Below, piece after piece: positions 57,934 to 64,000 of a DNA stretch of 64,000 bases; positions within the stretch are counted from its first letter, which is position 1; each line of letters opens with the position of its first letter. The position numbers and the translations under genes were made by a program. The DNA comes from Sphingobium algorifonticola (lineage in GTDB: Bacteria; Pseudomonadota; Alphaproteobacteria; Sphingomonadales; Sphingomonadaceae). The stretch covers positions 434,001-498,000 of the forward strand of contig NZ_RZUL01000003.1 in NCBI RefSeq assembly GCF_004005485.1. Reading direction: 5' to 3'. The notes under the pieces are model-generated. The model made no database searches. It saw nothing but the letters and a program-made list of their open reading frames with translations, and was not told the origin of the DNA.

Positions 57934-60675
57934 ATGACGAAGCTATCCGGTCGCCGGTCTCAATTCATGCGGGCCTTGTGGGCCAGCACGGTTCTTTCAG
58001 CTATCGTCGCACCAGGCACAGCACAGGCGGCCGAGGACGCAGCGGCCCAGTCCGAACCGCAGGCGGCGGTATCAGCCGACGATCCTCAGGGCGGCCTGAC
58101 CGAAATCGTGGTGACCGCAACGCGCACCGCCCAAAGTATCCAGACCGTTCCCATTTCCATGCAGGCTTTGAGCGCCGACGCGTTGCAACAACGGCAGGTG
58201 AAGGGCCTGACGGACTTTGTGGCGCTGCTGCCGTCGGTGTCCTTCGAAGGCATCGGGCCTGGCCGGAACGCCGTCTATTTCCGCGGTATCGTGCCGGCGG
58301 GCGGCACCTATGCGTCGGTCGGCTATTATCTTGACGACATTCCCATCACCGAAGTCAATCTGCCCGACATCCACGCTTATGATCTGGAACGCGTGGAGTC
58401 GCTCGCCGGGCCTCAAGGCACGCTGTACGGCGCGGGGTCGCTCGCGGGCACCATCCGCCTCATCACGCAGAAGCCTAAGCTCAACACGTTCGAGTTCGGC
58501 TATGACGTCGAAGCCAACAAATATGGCAAGGGCGATTTCGGCGGACAGATCGAATCCTATATCAACGTTCCGCTCAGCGATACGATGGCGGTCCGCGCCA
58601 TGGGTTATTTCCGGCGCGATGGCGGCTATATCGACAACACGCCCAACAATGGTCGGCTCAACACCGGCGCACCGGCGGTCTACACGCTGGGTGACGACAA
58701 TCCGCTCACGTTCCTGAACCTGGACAATTCCGATATCGCGAAGGACGATTACAACACGATCAAGGAATATGGCGGTCGTGTGCAGATATTGTGGGAACCG
58801 GCCGACGGATGGCAGATCACGCCCCAGCTCACCGCGCAGCGACAGATCGCGAGAGGCTATTTCGGGTTCGACCCGCGCGTCGGCGACCTGGAAGTGCACG
58901 ATTATGACCAGACCCGCAACGACGACAGATGGTATCAGGCTACATTATCGATCAACGGCCATATCGGCGACTGGGACATCGTTTCGGCGACCGGCTTCTT
59001 CAAGCGCAAGACCGCGACGCTCAACGATTACACTTATTACACCGTGACTTATGACGGCTTCGGTGGCGGCTACGAGAGCTATCTGCAGTTTTTCGATGCA
59101 AGCGGCTGTACCGGGTCCGGCGCGTCGCTGCGTTGCACGACGCTGCTCGATCCCACGCAATTTTATCATGCCGACAATCAGCGGAACAAGTTCACCCAGG
59201 AACTGCGCCTGACCACGCCAAAAGACTGGCCTTTCGATGTCACCTTCGGCGGATTCTATCAGAGGCAGAAGAACAAGAACAATGTCTATTACGCCATTCG
59301 CGGTCTCGACACCGCCGTTGGCTACACGGACACCTGCGCATACAGCGGACCGCAAAGTGGCTGTGACGGTAATACGACGACCTTGGCCGGATTTGGCATA
59401 CCGACATCACAGGGCGGCACGATGGTCGTGGCGGCACCGGCAGTGAAAGACGACGGGTACTACATCGTCGAGAACAACCAGCTGTACCACGACTATGCGC
59501 TGTTCGCCGAAGGGCATTACGACATCACGCCCACATTGAAGATCACGGGCGGTATTCGCTATTTCTGGACCGATTATGCCATTGTTGGCTTTGCTGGCGT
59601 CCCCGCCTCGGCGCGAAACACTGTCACTTCGCTTTTTGTACCGACCGGAACGCTTGGCTGCCCGACCCCGCTGCCAGCGGAGCGGCTCCAGTGCCTCAAC
59701 ACCAATTTCCGGGCGGCAGACCAGACGGGCCGATACAAGGAAGATGGCGAAACTCACAAGATCGCGCTCAACTGGCAATTCAAACCTGACAAGATGATCT
59801 ACGCCAACTATTCGACCGGTTTCCGCCCCGGCGGCTTCAATCGCCCATTGCGTATCCGCAATTTCGGGGAAGTCGATGTCGCGCCGTTCGAATCCGAAAC
59901 GCTGACCAACTATGAGTTGGGCGTAAAAACGGTCTGGGACAATGTCTTCCGCTTCAATGCGTCCATCTATCTCGAAAAATGGAACAACATCCAATATGGC
60001 GTGGTGGTCTCCGGCGCGCAGGGCGCGGGCATAACCGGCAACGCCGGGAAAGCGGAAGTCAAAGGCGTCGAGTTTGAATCCGAGCTGAAACTGGGCAAGT
60101 TCACATTCTTCACCTCGGGCGCCTATAATGACGGGAAGCTGACGGGCGATTTCTGCAACTTTGCGCTCGACCGGACGACAAGTACGATCAGCCAGTTGGC
60201 AACGTGCCAGGTCGGTGTCGATGTGCCAAACTCCAACCCGCCGACGCCGTCGGTTGCCGCAGCCGATGGCATCCGGCTGCCCCGTCAGCCCAAGTTCAAG
60301 GGGACAGCATCGGTACGGTACGACACCGAACTTGGCAGTCTGAATGCCTATGTTCAGGGCGCGGCCCTGTATCAGACGAGCGCCACCCAAGACCTCAACG
60401 TCGATAACAACAATCAGTTGGTGTGCCCGGATGTGGCAGAGGAACGCACCCTTGCGGGTGTGTCCTGCACCACAAAGGGCTTTGTGAGCTTCGATTTCTC
60501 CGCTGGTATCAAGAAAGACAACTGGAGCCTCACAGTCTTCCTTCAGAACGCCTTCGACAAGCGTGGACAGTTGTCGACCAACACCTTCTGTTCGATCGAT
60601 TTTTGCGCAAACTCCTCGCGCATATTCACGATCAAGCCGCAGTTCTTCGGTATCCGGTTCGGCCGGAAATACTGA
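57934..60675 (+). CDS. TonB-dependent receptor
   Basis: A complete 913-residue outer-membrane receptor. A signal peptide ends near GTAQA; a TonB box (LTEIVVTATRTAQS) follows at about 55-68. The plug domain reads IQTVPISMQALSADALQQRQVKGLTDFVALLPSVSF (in part) and GPQGTLYGAGSLAGTIRLITQKP, and the 22-stranded barrel ends with FFGIRFGRKY, whose last residue is aromatic as needed for insertion. Cys pairs occur in extracellular loops (GCTGSGASLRC; CAYSGPQSGC). AGGGGGAG precedes the ATG. It sits between two amine dehydrogenase gene sets, so an amine-bearing substrate is conceivable but unproven. Confidence 0.93.
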   Translation: MTKLSGRRSQFMRALWASTVLSAIVAPGTAQAAEDAAAQSEPQAAVSADDPQGGLTEIVVTATRTAQSIQTVPISMQALSADALQQRQVKGLTDFVALLPSVSFEGIGPGRNAVYFRGIVPAGGTYASVGYYLDDIPITEVNLPDIHAYDLERVESLAGPQGTLYGAGSLAGTIRLITQKPKLNTFEFGYDVEANKYGKGDFGGQIESYINVPLSDTMAVRAMGYFRRDGGYIDNTPNNGRLNTGAPAVYTLGDDNPLTFLNLDNSDIAKDDYNTIKEYGGRVQILWEPADGWQITPQLTAQRQIARGYFGFDPRVGDLEVHDYDQTRNDDRWYQATLSINGHIGDWDIVSATGFFKRKTATLNDYTYYTVTYDGFGGGYESYLQFFDASGCTGSGASLRCTTLLDPTQFYHADNQRNKFTQELRLTTPKDWPFDVTFGGFYQRQKNKNNVYYAIRGLDTAVGYTDTCAYSGPQSGCDGNTTTLAGFGIPTSQGGTMVVAAPAVKDDGYYIVENNQLYHDYALFAEGHYDITPTLKITGGIRYFWTDYAIVGFAGVPASARNTVTSLFVPTGTLGCPTPLPAERLQCLNTNFRAADQTGRYKEDGETHKIALNWQFKPDKMIYANYSTGFRPGGFNRPLRIRNFGEVDVAPFESETLTNYELGVKTVWDNVFRFNASIYLEKWNNIQYGVVVSGAQGAGITGNAGKAEVKGVEFESELKLGKFTFFTSGAYNDGKLTGDFCNFALDRTTSTISQLATCQVGVDVPNSNPPTPSVAAADGIRLPRQPKFKGTASVRYDTELGSLNAYVQGAALYQTSATQDLNVDNNNQLVCPDVAEERTLAGVSCTTKGFVSFDFSAGIKKDNWSLTVFLQNAFDKRGQLSTNTFCSIDFCANSSRIFTIKPQFFGIRFGRKY

Positions 60676-60699
60676 TGCGCTGAGGCATCGATGAATCCA

Positions 60700-60731
60700 C
60701 AATCCGCCATGGTCCAGGCCATGGCGGATTG
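60700..60731. terminator. Strong hairpin between the receptor and qhpE
   Basis: CAATCCGCCATGG and CCATGGCGGATTG form a perfect 13-bp stem with a six-base loop (TCCAGG). It starts 25 bases after the receptor stop and 23 bases before the stop of the converging protease gene, so it can end transcription from both sides; the T tracts are short. Confidence 0.75.
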
Positions 60732-60753
60732 TCGACTTCTTGGCATGCGATAG

Positions 60754-61497
60754 CTAGCGTTTTGCCGACAGCAATATCCGCCTTACCCGATCGAGGCGTT
60801 GAGCGTCGGCTTTGGTGTCGGGCATGTCCCGATACAGCGTCTCGAAAGCCCGGGCGGCAAAGCCGGTCATCTGCGCGACGGCAAAGCTGACGCCATACAG
60901 GTTGCGCCGTTGCGGTACGCCGGGGATCGGGCGGGGATAGCCTGATGCCCGGAACAGCAGATCCTCCTCTGCTCCCGCGCCAGTGCCTTGCGACCACCGA
61001 TAGCTCTCGCGCGGACAATCCCAGTCCACGTCCACCCCCAGCACGTCAGGCAAGCCGCCGGGATAGCAAAGCGTCCCTTGCGCATCGCTGGCGGCCGCCA
61101 CCAGCATCACACCCGCCCGCGCGGCGCGTTCCGCCGCCTCGGCAAAGGCATTTGCATGCGCGGCATTGGTCGATCCCAGGCTGAGATTGACGATATCGGC
61201 ACCGTGCATCACGCTCCAGTCGATCGCACGCAACAAGGCGAGCGCCGATGTGCGCAGGGCATCATGAAAGACCCGCACCGGCATGCAGATCGCGTCCGGT
61301 GCCTTTTCCTGAATTGCCGCGGCCACCGCCGTCCCATGCCCCAGGCGATCACTGCTGTCCGCTTGCGTCGTGCCGTCAGGCAGAATGGCAATCCCCGGCG
61401 AAAGGCAGTCGGCAATAATGTGTGGATGCGCAGCCTGCACACCACTGTCGATGATCGCGATGCGGACGCCTGCTCCCGTTGCGCCGCCGTCAGCCAT
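60754..61497 (-). CDS. qhpE: Subtilisin-like serine protease, QhpE type
   Basis: A 247-residue S8-family protease without signal peptide. The catalytic triad is visible: Asp17 in IAIIDSGVQ, His54 in RLGHGTAVAAA and Ser at about 204 in LYGVSFAVAQMTGFAAR, with VNLSLGSTN as the oxyanion/substrate strand. QhpE is the unusual cytosolic subtilisin that removes the leader of the gamma subunit of quinohemoprotein amine dehydrogenase. The identification rests on the run qhpG-qhpF-qhpE with overlapping genes. The start is ambiguous (61497 or 61509); both overlap the qhpF end and neither has a clear SD. Confidence 0.78.
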   Translation of the reverse strand: MADGGATGAGVRIAIIDSGVQAAHPHIIADCLSPGIAILPDGTTQADSSDRLGHGTAVAAAIQEKAPDAICMPVRVFHDALRTSALALLRAIDWSVMHGADIVNLSLGSTNAAHANAFAEAAERAARAGVMLVAAASDAQGTLCYPGGLPDVLGVDVDWDCPRESYRWSQGTGAGAEEDLLFRASGYPRPIPGVPQRRNLYGVSFAVAQMTGFAARAFETLYRDMPDTKADAQRLDRVRRILLSAKR

Positions 61498-63208
61498 GCG
61501 GGGCGGCATCGCGGGCCGCCATATGAACGCGGCCCTCCTGGATAGTGATGACATGGTCGGCCAGATCGGCCAGCGTCGGCTTGTGCGTGATTACGATGAT
61601 CGTCGCGTCGGGCAGCGTCTCACGCAGGCGACTGGCGATCAGCCGCTCGGTCTCCCCATCCAGCGCGGATGTCGGCTCGTCGAGGATCAGGATGCTCGGA
61701 CGACGCAGCAGCGCGCGGGCCAGCGCAATGCGCTGCCGCTCCCCGGCCGACAAGGCGAGGCCGCGTTCCCCGGTGCGCGTGGCATAGCCTTCGGGCAGAC
61801 GCGCGATGAACGCATCCAGCCCGGCAGCGCGGGCGGCGGCAGCCACCTGGTCCGCATCCGCACCGGGCGTTGCAAAAGCGATATTCGCCTCGATGGTGTC
61901 GTTGAACAGATAGGGCGCCTGATCGACCAGCAGCACCGCCCGCCGCAGATCGTCGAGGCGAATGTCGCGAATGTCGATACCGTCGATGCGGATCGTGCCT
62001 GCCTGCGGGTCGAGATAGCGCAACATCAAATCTGCCATGGTGGACTTGCCGACCCCGCTGGGGCCGAGAATGGCGCAAAAGCTGCCTTGCGGGATCGTCA
62101 AGTCGACATCGCGCAACACCATGTCGCGATCGTAGCGCATCGAAACCTGCTCGAATGTCATGCCCGTGCGCACTTCGGGAAGCGGCACGGGATCGGCCCG
62201 CTCGGTGATTTCGGCGGGCGTGTCGAACAGTTCGAAGATGCGGCCCAGCGACACCCGCGCGGAAGCGAGGCCGGATGAGAGACCCATCAGCACCTGAATC
62301 GGTGCGAACAGCCTGCCGTGATAGGTCATGAACGCCACCAGTGTGCCAATCGTCATGCGGCCGTCGATGATCATCGACCCGCCATAAAGGATCACGGCGG
62401 CGGTCGATGCGGTCAGTATCGCGCCCGGCAAGGCACCGGTCATGAAGGAAGCAAGCTGCATCCGCAGCATCGCGCCAATGAAAGCGTCATTCTGGCGCTT
62501 GAACCGTGCTACTTCATGCGGTCCCGCCCCCAGCGATGTGACAACGCGCATGCCCATCACCGTGTCGATCAGCAGGCTGCCCAGATCCGCGCCGCGCTCG
62601 CGCATTTCGCGGGTCAACGTCGTCAATCTGCGCTGAAAATGCACGAATGTGAGGATGCAGGCGGGGATGAGCACCGACCCGACGAGGAACAGCCGCCAGT
62701 TGAGCCAGAGCATCATTACGACGGCACCGAAAAGGAAAAGCAGATTGCTCAGCACCGACAACAGCGTGTCGGCCGCCACCCGCTGCACGTCGCTGACGTC
62801 GCTGTTGAGCCGCGACATGATGTCCCCCAGCCTGAATCCGCCGTAGAAGCGCGGCGAAAGCGTCTGGAGATGGCGCAACAGGGCGACACGTATGTCGAAG
62901 AGCATTGCAGCGGACAGTTTCACATGCCGGTAGCTGGCAAGCATGTTGACGCCGAACCCGCCCAGCGAAACGACGACCATCAGCCCCGCAACCCACAGCA
63001 GGGCGTTCATGTCCTTGCGCAGCAGGCCCTGGTCGATCATCAGCTTGGACAGATAAGGCTGCGCCAGGCCCAATGCGGTCGACAGAAGGCTGATGAGCAG
63101 CACCACGACGAGCGCCCCTGCATAAGGCCGCAGATAGGGCAACAACCGCCGATAGGTCGACCATTGCGCGATCGGCGTCGATGGGTACGGCGCGGCGCTT
63201 TCGGTCAT
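61490..63208 (-). CDS. qhpF: ABC half-transporter, QhpF type
   Basis: A 572-residue exporter half: six membrane helices (about 20-300; LLPYLRPYAGALVVVLLISLLSTALG is the first) and an ATPase domain with Walker A LGPSGVGKST, Q loop LLVDQAPYLFNDT, signature LSAGERQRIALARALL, Walker B ILILDEPTSALD and the switch His in VITHKPTLADL. In the qhp operon the homologous exporter moves the crosslinked gamma subunit to the periplasm. The ATG at 63208 overlaps the qhpG stop (ATGA), and the qhpE start lies within its last codons. Alone the family would be generic; the neighbours give the assignment. Confidence 0.8.
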   Translation of the reverse strand: MTESAAPYPSTPIAQWSTYRRLLPYLRPYAGALVVVLLISLLSTALGLAQPYLSKLMIDQGLLRKDMNALLWVAGLMVVVSLGGFGVNMLASYRHVKLSAAMLFDIRVALLRHLQTLSPRFYGGFRLGDIMSRLNSDVSDVQRVAADTLLSVLSNLLFLFGAVVMMLWLNWRLFLVGSVLIPACILTFVHFQRRLTTLTREMRERGADLGSLLIDTVMGMRVVTSLGAGPHEVARFKRQNDAFIGAMLRMQLASFMTGALPGAILTASTAAVILYGGSMIIDGRMTIGTLVAFMTYHGRLFAPIQVLMGLSSGLASARVSLGRIFELFDTPAEITERADPVPLPEVRTGMTFEQVSMRYDRDMVLRDVDLTIPQGSFCAILGPSGVGKSTMADLMLRYLDPQAGTIRIDGIDIRDIRLDDLRRAVLLVDQAPYLFNDTIEANIAFATPGADADQVAAAARAAGLDAFIARLPEGYATRTGERGLALSAGERQRIALARALLRRPSILILDEPTSALDGETERLIASRLRETLPDATIIVITHKPTLADLADHVITIQEGRVHMAARDAAPHG

Positions 63209-64000
63209 GCTACCGCTTCTCGCGACACCAGGGCAAAGCCGCGCAGCACATATTGTGGTTCGGGCGTGTGCGCGAGGCGCGCGGTGCACCATTGGTGGCC
63301 CTGCGTCAGCGCCGTCACCTGCGCCTGCCACCATATTCCCGTCCCTCCGCTCTGGTAGAAGGGAATGCAGAGCGCCAGATGACGGCGCATCGCCGCAAGC
63401 AGCATCGAGTCATAATGGTGGCGCAACGCCTGCGGATCGCCCCCTTGCGCAATCGCGACGAGCACCGCGGACGCCAGTATCGCTTCGCGTACCGCCTGCG
63501 CCGTGCCGTCCCCACAGATCGGATCAAAGGCGAGCGCGGCGGTGCCGCCCGCGAGCCAGCCGTCGCCGGCAAGCGCGGGCAGGATGCGCGGGCAGGTGTC
63601 GAACGTCGCGCTTTCCGTTTGCACCGCATGGCACAACGGCGCGACATGGCGGCTCTGACCAAGCAGGAGCGCGAGCGGCGCGCCGACCGCGAGCAACCAC
63701 GCCGGGCCATCCCCTCCGCCGATCAGGAACAGCCAGCCATCGTCTACGGCCTCCACCCAAGAGGCCGCCTCCGGCGCGTTCACTGTTACAGCGACAGCCG
63801 TTGCGGCACGGGCGCCGAAGCGATGCGTTTCGCCCGAGGGAAAGGGCGGTGCCATATGCAACGTAAAGTCAGGATGGGCCCTTTGGGTTGTGCCACTGGG
63901 CAGGGGCAACGCCGCTGCCATATCTGCTTCGGAAATCAGGACGCCCCCTTGCGGCACAAGCGCAAGTCCCGAGCCGCCCCAAGATACGCGACGATGCGTG
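63205..64000 (-). CDS. qhpG: FAD-dependent monooxygenase, QhpG type (cut by window edge)
   Basis: The C-terminal 264 residues of a flavoprotein whose frame is open to the right edge (RVSWGGSGLALVPQGG before the first in-window start-like codon), so the N-terminal FAD motif is outside the window. The motif ALAGDGWLAGGTAALAFDPICGDGTAQAVREAILAS (in part AFDPICGDGTAQAVREA) is the GD-x-DP-x-G flavin site of the p-hydroxybenzoate hydroxylase / tryptophan halogenase fold. QhpG hydroxylates the tryptophan that becomes cysteine tryptophylquinone. The assignment depends on the coupled qhpF and qhpE genes; a halogenase-like enzyme is the alternative. Confidence 0.75.
   Translation of the reverse strand, partial: THRRVSWGGSGLALVPQGGVLISEADMAAALPLPSGTTQRAHPDFTLHMAPPFPSGETHRFGARAATAVAVTVNAPEAASWVEAVDDGWLFLIGGGDGPAWLLAVGAPLALLLGQSRHVAPLCHAVQTESATFDTCPRILPALAGDGWLAGGTAALAFDPICGDGTAQAVREAILASAVLVAIAQGGDPQALRHHYDSMLLAAMRRHLALCIPFYQSGGTGIWWQAQVTALTQGHQWCTARLAHTPEPQYVLRGFALVSREAVA

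Overview
The window comes from a high-GC alphaproteobacterium, almost certainly a sphingomonad (Sphingomonadales). The signs are a two-piece, circularly permuted tmRNA with the tag ANDNEALALAA, many TonB-dependent receptors, a TPR-sulfotransferase beside a receptor, LemA/TPM genes and alphaproteobacterial codon use. I infer the order from these traits; no 16S gene is present.

Region 1 (1-2.3 kb): a surface lipoprotein gene followed by a TonB-dependent receptor cut by the left edge. An array of 11-bp-phased, Pho-box-like half-sites lies upstream, which suggests a phosphate-starvation uptake system.

Region 2 (2.3-27.6 kb): a large capsule / surface polysaccharide locus in three blocks. A minus-strand block (FkbM methyltransferase, GT4, flippase, polyprenyl-phosphate sugar transferase) is followed by a plus-strand block (PhyH-type dioxygenase, kpsF, kdsB/kpsU, kdsA, lipoprotein hydrolase, kpsC, kpsS) that makes CMP-Kdo and the poly-Kdo lipid linker. 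A second minus-strand block, visibly richer in A+T, holds kpsE, kpsM, kpsT and an OPX export protein around a sugar cassette: gmd + rmd for GDP-D-rhamnose, uxs for UDP-xylose, a GT90 likely xylosyltransferase, a two-domain GT4 and a DUF4214 protein. Together they describe an ABC-transporter-dependent, Kdo-linked capsule that probably contains D-rhamnose and xylose. KpsC carries only its C-terminal catalytic module.

Region 3 (27.6-32.3 kb): a nonsense-interrupted reading frame, then a ParA ATPase with a ribbon-helix-helix partner and a TPR-SPOR lipoprotein, divergent from a Sel1-SPOR protein. A short inverted-repeat element follows.

Region 4 (32.3-49 kb): mostly housekeeping genes: ilvA, a beta-hydroxyacid dehydrogenase, an amidohydrolase, the split tmRNA gene ssrA (minus strand, about 37.1-37.5 kb), mscL, LemA/TPM genes, a Nudix hydrolase, a complex I accessory protein, hrpB, a polyprenyl diphosphate synthase, chorismate mutase, an EamA transporter and a PepSY / response regulator / histidine kinase operon.

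Region 5 (49-64 kb): an amine-oxidation region. Two paralogous TetR regulators flank an MFS transporter gene and a tryptophan-tryptophylquinone amine dehydrogenase cluster (aauB-E-D-A plus a c-type cytochrome). A TPR-sulfotransferase, a TonB-dependent receptor and three genes matching the maturation machinery of quinohemoprotein amine dehydrogenase (qhpE protease, qhpF ABC exporter, qhpG flavin monooxygenase, the last cut by the right edge) follow. Two different protein-derived-quinone amine dehydrogenase systems therefore appear to sit side by side; the structural qhp subunit genes are not in the window.
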